From positions 24,375,036 through 24,439,035 of the forward strand of contig JAGTTD010000012.1 in assembly GCA_018398585.1 (NCBI GenBank): a stretch of DNA of 64,000 bases, written 5' to 3'. Source of the stretch: Simmondsia chinensis (lineage: Eukaryota; Streptophyta; Magnoliopsida; Caryophyllales; Simmondsiaceae). The notes beneath the pieces were generated by a model. The model had not been told where the DNA came from. It ran no database searches and saw only the letters and a program-made list of their open reading frames with translations. The position numbers were made by a program, and so were the translations under genes. Shown in pieces: positions 22,401 through 32,944 of the stretch; the first letter of the stretch is position 1, and each line of letters begins with the position of its first letter.

Positions 22401-25400
22401 CTAAAAGAAAAAACTGAAAAATGGAAAATAAAAATTGTTCAAATTACGCCTCAATATACCCATATGAAGAAAAGGCAAAACAGTGAAGTATGTCTGCGAA
22501 AGCGCAAAAGCCATGACCATCTAACTAGAAGAAACTCTCGCAGATGCAAAAAATTAAAGAAAGAAAGGTAGCATGTGAAGTTAATGTAGTAAACACATGT
22601 TGAACTGTAACAAAAGATTGAACAAGGCCCATCTGTGATCCTGGAGAAAACCTCAGCAACAACCTTAACTTCTTAAATATGTTAATTATTTCACACTTGG
22701 ATTCGGCACCCAAAAACTGGTGAACGTCAATAAAGGACCGATGATTGAACTGAAACTGAATAGTAATCAATCCAATTTGAGGCTAGCTAATTCTTATTGA
22801 ACAACATTTCTCTTTGTTCTTTTATACAGTTTTCAGCTCGTTTTATCCCCTTAAACTTTACTCTACTTGAAACAAAGGGAAAAATAATAGAATGCCTTCT
22901 ATTTTCTTTCCTTACATTTCTTTTCCTTCATATTTTCTTTTCCTTAAATTTTCCTAGGACCAACCACAGCCTTAAAACACTCAACGAGATTGTTGGGTTC
23001 CGTCATGTAACATTTGTGACACCCTAATTTCATGATTTGCTTCCATAATCATGATTCAACATCAAGACGACATGTAATCAGATGTTCAGGGCAATACCTT
23101 ACTACCAGCAATTTTCGAGTCCCCAGTGTCTTCAAGTTTTTCCTCCTTCCTTGTTGATGCATCATTTGAGGAGCTTGATTCAACATCTAGAATCACGCTT
23201 TTATGTACAGGAGATATGGAAACCGGCCTTGCTATGTGACTCTGCTTCCCATCCAAGGATTGGAACGCAATAACCTGAATTCTTCCAACCTAGCAATACA
23301 AGCCATCATAATCTTAAGATTATGTTACTCAGATGTGAGATCAGGATGTTGAGCAAAGATACATAACTAAAGGCCCGACTCCGTAACCTAAAATTTTTAA
23401 GAGCACAGAATATGGCTAAACAGAGTCCAATTTTGAGTACTACCGAGATATGGGTACTCCATCTTAATATATAGTCTTCAGCTATTCTACAATTTGGTAA
23501 TCTTTTAACATATTTTTCAGTTTAATTCTCATAATAATTTTCCAATAACTAAGCACGATGAATTAGAATAGTGAGAAAAACAATATAATCATAATGATGA
23601 ATTAGAATAGTGAGAAAAACAATATAATCATAAGGGTAAGTTCCATAGAGATCCCCTGAGCTATTACTTTAAATCAATGAGACCCCTGAACTTTCAATTT
23701 CATTAAATACATCCCCTTAAACTACTAGATTGTATTAATTCGATCGCTTATTGCAATTTGGTCCAAAATTCTCACTCCTTCAACGGCCAAAATCATGCAC
23801 ATTACCTAATTAGTTTAAACTAAATAGTCATATCATATCACATGATGTTTACATCATTTGTTCATAATTTTAAAAAGTAATAGAAGCAAGTATCTGATTA
23901 ATACTAATTCATAGTTTGGGAAGTGTGTAATGACATTGAAAGTTGAGGGATCACTTTGATTTCAAGCAACAACTTGGTGGATATGTATGGTCTTATAATA
24001 GAAGAGTTTTATCAAGGTCAGAATGTAGTTCAAGATGATTGCGTGGTGTCAGACAAAAATTGTATCCCGTACCAGATACTGACACTTCACCGCAAACTAA
24101 AATAAATCTTAGCTACATTGGCCCAGAGATTAGTATCATATATGGTGGATCTTTGAAACCAACCTTGAAAGCATCTTCACTAAAGCATGAAAATATAAGT
24201 CCTATAAACCCTGAATCAAGAAGCTGGTACATCGCTTGGGTACGGACATCTGTAAAGATCAAAATTAGGCTCAGTAGCAGCTGATATTCAAGTATAAATA
24301 AAAGTTCATGTGAGAGTACAAACACAATAACATTTCTTATAGGAAAGGTCGTATAAATTAATAAAAAGGGAAGTAAATAACATGCATTTATTCAATCAAA
24401 AAAAAATAATAATAATATGCATTTGACCATAAATATGTTACCAGCCAACCAATTCTATAACAGTCTGAGAAGTAAAACCAACACAAACATGCCACAGCAT
24501 CAACCAAGCATCGGTAAAAAGAACACCATACAGAAGCTCTGATGCATAGAATTAAATTGCAGATTGCAATCGTAGTCGTGACACAAATGAGGGTTCGCGA
24601 CGATCAGGAAGGGTTTTTACGAGGAAAATAAGTTGCTTTTAAACATTATATCGTCCAAATTTTGATTGATTAATCATTTAATCAGAAAATTCTGTACTTC
24701 TGAAAAAGTAAATACATTTATCAATATATATATATATATATATATATGCATCAGAGAGGCCATTACGAAAGTATCATTAGGTAACGACCAATTGTGTGAC
24801 AGCTACCTTAAAATTCACTGCATAATGGCCATTACATTAACAGGCTTTATTTGTATTTTATTGAAAAGGAAAAATGAGATATGCACTCAATTTGTCTCTC
24901 CAGCAATGTGGCAAAATATAATTGGATCACAGATAGATGCCTATATTGTGGGTATTAGGCGGGTACAGGGAAAGTGATGGAGACCCAGTGGCTAACACGG
25001 TTAAAGTGGATATAGATATAGATATGTGCTTGTACCCATCCTATGGGTATCCATTTCATACCAATAGCAGATAATAGAGCGGGAGCAGGTGTGTGGATTT
25101 GGGTGGTAGGTACAGGTATAGGTAAGGTACCCCATACTCGCCCACTCCGCCCCATTGACATCTCTATATATCGTGGAGTATGTGTTCATTGGAACATTTG
25201 GGTGGTAGGTACAGGTATAGGTAAGGTACCCCATACTCGCCCACTCCGCCCCATTGACATCTCTACATATCGTGGAGTATGTGTTCATTGGAACATTCGT
25301 TTTTCAGCTCAGCAATATAGCATCTGTCGATGTTAGGAATTGCATAATATAACAGCTGATAATATGACCACATTTCGTAAACTCCATTAGTTTTCCCATG

Positions 25401-28400
25401 TAATGAACTACCAAAAATGAATTTTCAATGTAGAAACCCGTAGTCAACTTTTGCAAATCCAAGCCTCATAGGTAGGGATGGCAATGAAGCGGGGCGGGTC
25501 GGTTCGGGGGGTGTCTCCTCTATACCCGTAACCGCCACCCAAATCTTATACCAGTACCGGCCCCGTTACCCGCCACTGGTATGAAGTGGATACCCGTACC
25601 CGCCCCGGCGGGTACAAACTCATACCCGTACCCGTCCCATTACCCGCGGGTATCCAACGGATATGCATTACCCGCCCCGTAACCTCTCTAATATGCGTAA
25701 AAAACGATTATCTATACCGGGTCATATTAGTTATTTAATACTACTTTTAAAAATCAATTATATTTTTTTATAACATTGATAAACAATTTGGGTTATTGAA
25801 TTTAAACACGTATTTTTTTAATTTGAAGGTTAATTATGTACAAAATAAAGCTGGTATGGCGGGTATGAGGTGGAGCAGGGCGGGTATGGGGTGGGGCAGG
25901 GCGGGGCGGGGCGGGGCGGGTACAAGACTATACCCGTACCCGTCTCACACCCGTGACGGGTACGGGGCGGGTACACCGAACCCGTACCTATGAAAATCAA
26001 ATAAACTCACTACATAATAGATTTTATGTTGGCCATTACGTGATTGGCTGCGTGATAAGACTTCTGCAATAGCCTCCATACATTATAATTTATTTATTAG
26101 AACATATTTATAAACACATTTACAAGTGAAAAACAATCAAATGGGAATAAAATTGGTGGTTTAGATGGCTTTTATTAAACCTTTGAAAATGTAAGGCTCA
26201 AAAGCAACTTATATTTACTTTAAAAAAAACCTGCAAGATCACTGCAACCTGTTACATACATCTGCAACAGGAATCATGACCTCGAGTTGACCATAAACTG
26301 CGATTTGACTCCATGCTCAAAAAGCAATTTGTGGTCCATCTAGTGAAGAGCCCCCAAAGGTTGAATTGAAACCTGTGGGTAAGACCTCACTTCCGACAAC
26401 ACAAACATGATCTTGACACAACTTGGACCAGGAACTAGTTCTACATAACTACCTGGTGGTAACTTGCTGATTCCTAACCAAAACAGGATTGAAAAATCAG
26501 CAGAAGATTGTCAAGAACTAGAATATGTAAGATTTTGATAAAAATGCTCTACCAAACATGGTGAAGTCATAAAGATGCTCTATCAAACACTAATGTAAAA
26601 TTTTGATTAAAATGTGAACAGACAGCATATGAGTACACCCTAGTGGCATACATGTAATTTCCGATGTGATTTTTACATACTCTTAGAACAAAATAACCTG
26701 AACACTATGCATTCTCATCTAACACACAAGCAAAATATTACAAAAATAATGATCACACCAAATGACTATAAAAATAATGCAGAAGCCCATATAAGGTGAA
26801 TTAATTATAGCATCGCATGATCACTTAAGAACTGATTTTCTATTTTGTTTTCTTTGCATCCTTTTAACAGTTAACTAAAACTTGAATAAAACCTGAATTG
26901 AAATTCGAGACATAGAAGCTCAATTCCTTAGTGGACAATAATAGCCAGCTCATGGTGGCCAAACATCACTAATAGCCTCAAAAGTATTTAAGAAACAATA
27001 ATTCAAATAAGTACTCACCTACGAACATGGGAAATGTACTTACAAAACAAGAATACAAATGAGTACTCACCAACATGGGAAGGAAGAACAGTAATATGAG
27101 GATGAGAATGGTACCATCCAATAACTCTCGTGTTTCTTCCCGTTACCGCAGTCATTCTGTGCTATTCAGTTAACTTCACAAAGCTAATATTATGTACAAC
27201 GTATCCACATTTTTAAAGCTGAAATTTCAATGATGCATCACAGCATGCAAGGGTTGTAAACTTTTTCTGATGAATCAAGGGTTGTAAACCATATGCCGAA
27301 CAACCAAATATTTACTTTGTTCAATTAATGGTTAAACTAGATGCCGCAAATCTGCTGGGATTTTTTTAGTTGAAGGAGCTCATTTCGGGAGAAATTCATA
27401 TGCCATGTCTCCTTTTCTTGCCATGAAAGTTACAAAAGTAACCACAATTTGCAAAGCTTTCAATAAATCACAGGTATTTAGGGCACCTTTGGTATGGGAG
27501 TTTACGTGGCTACTATTCGCAGTGCCACATCAATTACATTAATCATTAGCCATAATGCAATCTGGGTCCCATTAGGCATAGAAGCTTAGAATTGAGGCTG
27601 AAAAAGAAAATTGGGATCCAAAAATTTCAATTCTGTTATTTGGTTCACAAGTTGAAATTACAATTACAATTACAATTACAATTCCACTACCTAATCCTAT
27701 GGAATTGAGCTTTAATAAAAAATCATACATTTTCAATTCTTTGTGGCAGTGGAAAAGAATTTCAATTTCATATTAACTCCATTGACCAGTAACCCAAAAT
27801 AACCTAACTTAATTGACTCGAAAATGAAAGACAAACATACCTAAATTTAACCTGAAACTCGAAATGACCCAACTTAAAAGACTCAAACCTGAAACAACCC
27901 AAGTTAAACAAAAGATAATCTGATTCAAAGTTGAAAATCACCCAACCCGAGTAACCCAAAACCCAAGATGACTCAAATCTAAAATGAGCTACCTAACTTG
28001 GACCCAAATATACATGATACAACTAAAATGACCCAAAACCAAGATGACTCAAGCTCAAAATGACCCAACTGTCTCAAACTGACCCATGCTAATCTAAATC
28101 TCAAAACGACCCAATCTGGTTGACCGAAAATCCAAAATCACTCAAATACCAAATGAGCCAAGCCAACTAACCGGAGCATGAGTTAATCCAAAACTTGAGA
28201 TGACTCCAAATCGAAATGACCAATCCCAACCAAAACCTGACCTTAGCCCCAAATGCATAATGGTTAAACCCAATCAGTCCAAAATCCAGGATGACTCAAA
28301 TTGCTATGAATATACAATTCCAACCTCCGATTCCTTTGAGTTCCCAAACAAGGAGTTTAAATTCTATCCTAATTCCGGTATGACAATAATTTAAATTACA

Positions 28401-31216
28401 ATTCTACCATTCAATTCTAATTTCATGTGCCAAAACGAGCTTTAGGTTTTACATGTCTAAAAAGATTTTCAGATCATTTCAATTATGAGAGTTGCATTAT
28501 TCCCAATAATGCAACATTTTTAACCAGTATTAGGGTACTCTTTACAAGGTAAAGTTTAAGGTTAAACCAAGCCTACTTAAAGATGGGTCAATGATCACTC
28601 ATGTAACCATTAGCTCTCTTTACTCTAAAACCAAACAGCCTCCTAATATTATGGCATTATGCTGCAGATTAAACTTAGCAGCATGCAGAAGCTAGGATAT
28701 CACTGATGGAAACAAACATATCCACCAAATTCTCATGCAATCACCCTTGCCCTGGCCGCCAACAAATAACCACATGGTATGTCTTTTTTATAACTTTTGA
28801 CTTCACTCAATCAAATGGCTAAAAAGCGAAAACCGAGTTCAGAAGAGATAATCACCTAAAATAGATAATTCAGGTGACAATTATAAAGTGGCCAATGGCC
28901 ATGCATACATTACAACTAACGTAGCAAGGATATTTCAGCCTGAGCAGCTGCTGCAGCCAACTGTTCAGGATTCGTCTCCACTCGATCCTTCCGCCTATCC
29001 GACCGTGTTTGCGGTGATGCACCCCATATCAACGCAGTCACATTCCCGCTTTTTGAGCGCTGAGTTTCAAGAATAACCAAAGCAACATTAATAACAAAAG
29101 ACTTTGCAAAAAGAAAATAAATTTTGGGGGGAAAAACAATATAGAAGCAACGTATTTTTTGAACTGGGTAGCAGAACCTAATCAAAACTTCCATCACGCA
29201 TGCCAGTATAAACTTTAATACAACCAAAACAAAAACAGATTAGGGCAAGCAAGTAAACGGGAAGATGAAACCATTTTATGTTCCCCCACAACATGGTCTT
29301 TTGGTTTGTTAAGTTAGGCATCATCATCATAGATCAGATCACTACATCCATCCACACACAATATTTACACATCCTTCTCATCTGGTTCTTTAAGTTTCCC
29401 CTTCTCTTTTTCATCATCTTTTTTTCTTTTTGAAGATGCAGTTAGATGTCCATGGGAATATTTTATCAGCACCATAACGAATAAAAGATGAAACCAACAT
29501 TATCAAAATGTTGGGTACCCCAAAAATTGGGTGTAAATTAATGGATTTTCTGACAAATTGAACCCAGAATCTCAACCTAATGCAAGCAACTGAAGGGATT
29601 TTTCATGAATTTGAAGCAGAAAGTAAAATGGGCTTTCATCTATATCAAGCTGAAAGTAAACAACTGAAGAAACCAACCCACCAATACGATTGCCTCCAAC
29701 TATTCCAACAAGTTCACTTTACATTGTGGATAAAGGCTCACAATTTTGTCATGGAAAATGCCAATGCTCACCTTATATCTTATGCTAAATTATATGTTAT
29801 ATAACAAGGGGCCCATTAAGATTTAGACTCAAAACCCTTCTGCTAACAAAACTCTGATACCATGTCAAGAACCAACTATTTTCTTTGGTAATTGAGGTCT
29901 CCAAACTAACTTACATGCACCACCACTCATAAATCTCCCTATGTGCAACAAGTTATAGTCCGCAAACCCAGAGAATGATCGCATGGCCTGCATCAAATAA
30001 CAAGATCTGAACCTTAGACCTGACCTCTACATGGCGCCACTACTTATGACTTGAGCCAAGCCCAACAACTCACAAAGGTCCAGGTTTTTATAATACAATA
30101 CTCCCACAGTCAAGGTAATTCACTTCCTCAGATGGTCAATCCAGCAAGCAAATAACATCAACTAAAATTTAACTTGATTGCGAAGTGAAGGCCCAGGATT
30201 TACAATCCAATACTCTCACATTCAAGGTAATTCAATTCCTCGGATCATTAATCCGACAAGCAAATAATATCAACTGAAATTAAAACTGTAAACTAGAAAA
30301 AAATTGCCATACAAGGACGCTATATTTTTTCTTTTGTTTAAAACAGTCCCTAGTAGTAGTAGTTGAAGCTTGTTTAAATTGGTCCCTCTTCCTTTTTCTT
30401 GTTCGAATTGTCTCTTATGTTTTATTTTATGACAAAATTGATCCCTAATACCAATTTGAACACATTTAAAACCATCAGGCCTAGTGAAGTAAATAACTCC
30501 AAAAAGATGACATAGTTTGAGAAAAGGACAAGCCAATTATACGCAAGAAAGTTCTTTCTTTAGAATGTGTTGCCTTTCTCTACTCTCTCTTAAAACATGT
30601 TGCTATTCCAGTTTATATGGTAAACATTCTAGGGTTGTTATCATAGCAAAAAAATGTTATTGTCATAGCAATAATACTATTTATAATGAATAATATCCAC
30701 AAAATTTCACAAAATTGCTCTAACATTAACAATTTTGTCGGGCAATAACGTTACCCAACATTCTAATCCTCTCATTGTTTCTCACAAATACAACATACAT
30801 TAAGAGGAAGATGGGGCAAGAGGGGGTCCGAAATGTTTTTAACTGGTCAAATCCCTCTCAAGGGCAAGCTCTAAAGAACCCAGATTGTATTAGATTGAAA
30901 ACTAAATGAAAGCAGTAAATTGACTAAGGAGCTACTCCACCCATTGCCAATTGGTTTTGGGATGGAACCTCATTTGCCATGTATTACACTATTACCATAA
31001 GCTGATATACATATTTGGGTATTTATCATAAGCAATCAAACGAGCAGAACCCATTGAAATGAAGGCTCAAAAGAAAACCCTAAAAAGAGAGAGAAAGAAA
31101 GAGACCAGAACGTCACCGAGGAGAAGGCCCATGATCTCTTCAGTCTCGGTGGACAATGCGTGCGTGAGGCATGTTAACCATACCTCCTCCGACATCTTCA
31201 CGCTCGTCAATGACAT
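16286..31216 (-). CDS. BRCC36: BRCC36, Lys-63-specific deubiquitinase (JAMM/MPN+), 10 exons, 408 aa
   Basis: BRCC36 cleaves K63-linked ubiquitin chains and acts in BRCA1-A (DNA repair) and BRISC-type complexes. Ten exons on the minus strand join without a break: 31216-31112, 29059-28934, 27158-27071, 24249-24164, 23289-23098, 21801-21656, 19068-18910, 18028-17948, 17873-17819, 16474-16286. The MPN+ domain covers about residues 8-135. It has the catalytic Glu (about 27, in STETEEIMG), zinc ligands in HSHPHITVLPSHVD (His94, His96, Asp107) and Ser104. A variable acidic middle follows, then SGAEYVRKEIPL (from 248), a helical region with YEEEKAAYN and ALEDRLRENEIR, and a Ser/Gly/Arg-rich tail ending SRKGS. 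The length fits plant BRCC36. An alternative start is Met8. All introns are GT-AG except intron 2, which is AT-AC. The exon 1/2 join is the least certain: it gives GDRSKSGN, a little shorter than I would expect. Confidence 0.93.
16475..17818 (-). other. BRCC36: BRCC36 intron 9
   Basis: It starts GTATCCAG and ends GGTATAG, with GTTAAT about 17 bases before the end. It contains a plus-strand tRNA-derived SINE-like segment (16710-16860). Confidence 0.7.
16710..16860 (+). mobile_element. tRNA-derived SINE-like insertion in BRCC36 intron 9
   Basis: It contains an A-box-like TGGCGTAGTGGTTAAGC (about 16730) and a B-box-like GGGTTCGAAGC (about 16773), then a T-rich part and an AAAATAAAAAATAA tail. 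Imperfect flanks (TTCACCCAAATGGA and TTTACCCAGGTGAA) may be the worn target duplication. No true tRNA fold is supported. Confidence 0.6.
17819..17873 (-). CDS. BRCC36: BRCC36 exon 9
   Basis: It encodes residues 328-346, LTPAIEALEDRLRENEIR, part of a predicted coiled coil. Donor CGG|GTATCCAG shares the GTATCC start of U12 donors but not the TT that follows. Confidence 0.9.
17948..18028 (-). CDS. BRCC36: BRCC36 exon 8
   Basis: It encodes residues 301-328: DGKVHPLTFIHHTSTYQASM then CKLMEYC. Acceptor TGTGCAG, donor TG|GTTAGC. Confidence 0.93.
18151..18277 (+). mobile_element. TTG-tailed retroposon in BRCC36 intron 7
   Basis: A 19-base duplication with one mismatch (TGAACAAAAAGACATTGAA / ...CACTGAA) at 18151-18169 and 18259-18277 flanks an 89-base body. 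The body reads GGGTAAGGCTGTGTATATC and ends TTATTGTTGTTATTGTTG. Same family as 11140-11310, 5' truncated. Confidence 0.8.
18910..19068 (-). CDS. BRCC36: BRCC36 exon 7
   Basis: It encodes Ser248 to the first two bases of Arg301: GAEYVRKEIPLQVVPASSLL, then SFIDLQRVLYEEEKAAYNLA. This is the most diagnostic C-terminal block. Donor GTGAGC. Confidence 0.93.
19504..20276. mobile_element. Tourist/PIF-Harbinger-like MITE in BRCC36 intron 6
   Basis: The inverted ends are AGGCCAATTTGGGATTGCT (from 19507) and the complement of AGCAATCCCAAGCAGGACC (to 20273), sharing TTGGGATTGCT with a few outer mismatches. CTA flanks both sides (19504-19506 and 20274-20276). Inner arms also pair (AAAAAGTGCTTTT words and GCGCTT words). 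The core (19730-20030) is AT-rich AATATTT repeat. Length about 767 bp, no transposase. Confidence 0.7.
20738..20830 (-). repeat. RTE-type LINE 3'-end fragment
   Basis: ACAACAACAATCAAAG followed by TTTTCAGCTGGGTGGGGCC and AGCTAAATATCACTG is the reverse complement of the common plant RTE LINE 3' end with its TTG tail. No target duplication was resolved. Confidence 0.5.
20891..20975 (-). mobile_element. Short TTG-tailed retroposon in BRCC36 intron 6
   Basis: ACTCCGTTA at 20891-20899 and 20967-20975 flanks a body that begins (plus strand) TAACAACAACAAACCCAG and contains ATGTACGCAGTCTTTCC. It is inserted in the opposite orientation to the copies at 11140 and 18151. Confidence 0.75.
21656..21801 (-). 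CDS. BRCC36: BRCC36 exon 6
   Basis: It encodes residues 200-247 plus two bases of Ser248, with DIDPMDVTEGVQEAMHQSHL. This is the variable linker before the SGAEYVRK block. Donor AG|GTATAG. Confidence 0.85.
23098..23289 (-). CDS. BRCC36: BRCC36 exon 5
   Basis: It encodes residues 136-199: VGRIQVIAFQSLDGKQ and then a Ser/Lys/Glu-rich low-conservation part ending AGSK. Acceptor TTGCTAG, donor GTATTG. Confidence 0.88.
23557..23634. repeat. 39-bp tandem duplication in BRCC36 intron 4
   Basis: Two copies of a 39-base unit beginning GATGAATTAGAATAGTGAG lie head to tail (23557-23595, 23596-23634), near-identical. Confidence 0.85.
24164..24249 (-). CDS. BRCC36: BRCC36 exon 4
   Basis: It encodes Asp107 to Lys135 (DVRTQAMYQLLDSGFIGLIF, SCFSEDAFK), highly typical of the family. 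Donor AAG|GTTGGT. Confidence 0.92.
24724..24749. repeat. (TA)n microsatellite in BRCC36 intron 3
   Basis: A run of about 12 TA units precedes GCATCAGAG. Confidence 0.85.
25100..25297. repeat. 99-bp tandem duplication in BRCC36 intron 3
   Basis: Two copies with period 99 start TGGGTGGTAGGTACAGG at 25100 and 25199. They differ by about one base in 99 (CTATATATCG against CTACATATCG). Reading frames on both strands here are shadows of the repeat. Confidence 0.9.
25467..25992. mobile_element. GC-rich inverted element (TACCCGTACCC repeats) in BRCC36 intron 3
   Basis: The ends form an inverted repeat CATAGGTA (25467-25474) / TACCTATG (25985-25992). Inside, the left arm is rich in TACCCGTACCC and the right arm in GGGGCGGGTACGGG, so the arms can pair around an AT-rich centre (25690-25850). 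The start GTAGGGATGGCAATGAAG resembles hAT-type plant elements (AGGGATGGCAA). No certain target duplication. Confidence 0.55.
27071..27158 (-). CDS. BRCC36: BRCC36 exon 3 (zinc-binding motif)
   Basis: It encodes residues 78-106 with VIGWYHSHPHITVLPSHV. The zinc-ligand Asp107 codon is split: G here, AT in exon 4. Strong donor GTGAGT. Confidence 0.92.
27159..28933 (-). other. BRCC36: BRCC36 intron 2, U12-type AT-AC intron
   Basis: The intron starts ATATCCTTGC (28933 downward), matching the minor-spliceosome AT-AC donor at all eight positions. It ends TTAACTGAATAGCAC. The TTAAC core of the U12 branch-point consensus lies about ten bases before the AC. Using these ends joins QAE to RMTAVTG in frame. 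No GT donor gives that product. Length is 1775 bases; a Tourist-like MITE (27481-28441) is inserted in it. Confidence 0.9.
27478..28444. mobile_element. Tourist/PIF-like MITE with TTA duplication in BRCC36 intron 2
   Basis: TTA at 27478-27480 and 28442-28444 flanks ends GGGCACCTTTGGTATGG and, read inward from the right, AGCTCGTTTTGGCACATG. These share the PIF/Tourist pattern (GGG..CGTTTGG). Subterminal AATTACAATTACAATT words are present in both arms (27654-27682, 28390-28420). The interior (27780-28290) is a degenerate minisatellite of AAAATGACCCAA / GACTCAAA words. Confidence 0.6.
28934..29059 (-). CDS. BRCC36: BRCC36 exon 2
   Basis: It encodes residues 36-77 (NVTALIWGASPQTRSDRRKD, NPEQLAAA). 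It ends exactly in GAA before ATATCCTT, a U12-type AT-AC donor. Confidence 0.9.
31112..31216 (-). CDS. BRCC36: BRCC36 exon 1
   Basis: It encodes MSLTSVKMSEEVWLTCLTHA through LLLGD (residues 1-35), including the catalytic Glu. Met8 is a second possible start. Donor GTTCTG is weak. Confidence 0.9.
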
Positions 31217-31217
31217 C

Positions 31218-31256
31218 CTCTCTGTCTCTCTCTCTCTCTGTCTCTCTCTCTGAGAG
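31218..31256 (-). promoter_or_regulatory. GA-rich tract just upstream of BRCC36 start
   Basis: On the coding strand the sequence before the ATG is a run of GAGAGAGA with a few GACAGA interruptions. GAGA tracts in plant 5' leaders or core promoters are common. No TATA box was identified. Confidence 0.5.
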
Positions 31257-31499
31257 GTTTGGTTTGATTTTGAAGTGCACAGCAGGGCAGCTATGGTGAA
31301 ATGAAATTTGATTCAAGGTCGAACCGATTAACTATTGGGTGCGGATTGTTAAAAAGCTGTACTTCTTTCTCACTGGCCTCGAGTTTCACTCTAAAACCAG
31401 TTTCCTTTTTGTGAAAAAAAAAAAAAAAAAAAAAATTTACTTGCGTCTAAAGGTATAAAACTAAAGCTTAGAAGTATAGATAATATTGAAATTTAAGAA

Positions 31500-31975
31500 G
31501 TTTATTTGTTGAAATCAAAATTATAATTTTATTATCTAATTTTATGGATTTGAGTTTTAATTTGACCTAATATGTTTTAATTTCTTGGAGTGGAGATAGG
31601 AAATTGTAGATCAATATTAACTCTACTAACATTAAATCTAAAAAATGATCCAACTCAATAAACTTAAAATCTAAAATGATTTGATATCAAAACACTTGAT
31701 CCAACCTAAATTTGACTCAAAACTCGAAATGATACTACTTGAATGACTCAAACCTGAATTAATCTTACTCAATCTAACTGAAAGTTGAAAATACCCAAAT
31801 TAATATATCCAAAATCTTGGATGACTCAAACCTGAAATAACCTTACATGTCTTGGACAAACTTGAATGGGACCCAACCAAGCCTATCAAAACCCAAGATA
31901 ACCAAACATAATTCACATGAAACTTCAATATGACTAACCTAAACATGATGTAACATGAATCATTCCGATGTAAAT
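31500..31975. repeat. Second, truncated copy of the 27478-28444 MITE family
   Basis: Words line up in the same order as in the BRCC36 intron copy: GTTGAAATCAAAATTATAA, then TTATGGATTTGAG, TATTAACTCTACTAAC and a GATCCAACTCAA / GACTCAAACCTGAA minisatellite. The left end is missing and the right end is not clear. Confidence 0.5.
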
Positions 31976-32889
31976 TGTTGGTTCTTATTTTACTTTTCTT
32001 GATAATGGATTGGCAAAGTTTAATGTAGAGATTACAAGCGATGATAGATACAGCCAAAAACAATAAAGAACCAAGAACATAGGATATACGTGGTTCAGCT
32101 CCTAAAAAGGGTCCAGTCCACGGCTCCCTATAACTAGAGAAGTCTCTTTAGTACTAATCAGGATTATTAAAAGTTACAAACCAATAACAACACAAATAAT
32201 CGAATTATAGACTCTTTGCAAAGCTTCTAAGACAGAAACTTAAGAATACAAAAGAATATAAACCATACACCTTACAAAACCACCATAAGAGCACTCTAAG
32301 GAAGCTTAATCTGCCTCAAACCTTAACTAGTATTTACTTCTCAAAAGGATCTAGAAGATAAGAAGGGCAAGGGAAACACAGAGCAGAAACCTACCCAAGA
32401 AAAGGAGAGAAAAACAGTAACCACTCAAATGCAAAACCCTAAGCCTATTTATAGAAGTTCCAGGATTCGTGGTAACCTTATGGTGGTAAGATCTTAGCCG
32501 TCCTTTTCACTATGGATCAGCGAACCAGATTTTCCAAAAACAAACACAATCTAGGCACACGAGATGATCCAGGAAGCACAGATGAGGGACGTGTTTGCGG
32601 GGAAGCCCCAGCTTCTAAGGCACCCTTCCTCCACGGGCAAGCATGGTTAGGGTAGGACAAGATAAATAGGTGGAACGGGCAGGGACAAAACATTCAATAT
32701 CCAAAAGTGTAAAATTCAACTTTTACTTCACCTTTGTCCCTAATCTTTGAAATATTTACACAAGCTACCATTGCTAGGTTTAACCACGCAAAGGACGTGT
32801 TTAAGGTGCATTATTTATCTAAGTTTTGCATTTTGGCCTAATATACTAAATATTTAAGCATAGTTGATATACATTGGAACCAATTTACA
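31976..32889 (-). mobile_element. 3' LTR of a minus-strand Ty1/copia element
   Basis: On the minus strand the LTR starts TGTAAATTGGTTCC (32889) after a purine-rich CCAAGGTGGTGAATTATTAT, the usual copia polypurine position, and ends GAACCAACA (31976). A TATA-like CTATAAATAGG lies at about 32445-32455 on the minus strand. The pol frame ends about 60 bases before it. Length about 914 bp. Confidence 0.7.
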
Positions 32890-32944
32890 ATAATAATTCA
32901 CCACCTTGGTTCCTATATAGATCAACTGCTAGACAACCTCTATC

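Noticed and set aside
25100..25297. Possible CRISPR-like direct repeats
   Set aside because: Two long head-to-tail units with no spacers, in plant DNA.
25001..25336. Reading frames on both strands with repeated blocks (VGTGIGKVPHTRPLRPIDIS and its mirror)
   Set aside because: Both frames come from a 99-bp tandem duplication in a BRCC36 intron, not a repeat protein.
16286..31216. BRCC36 as a pseudogene
   Set aside because: All ten exons join in frame, splice sites are usable and the catalytic residues are kept. The odd AT donor of intron 2 is a valid U12 site and not a mutation.
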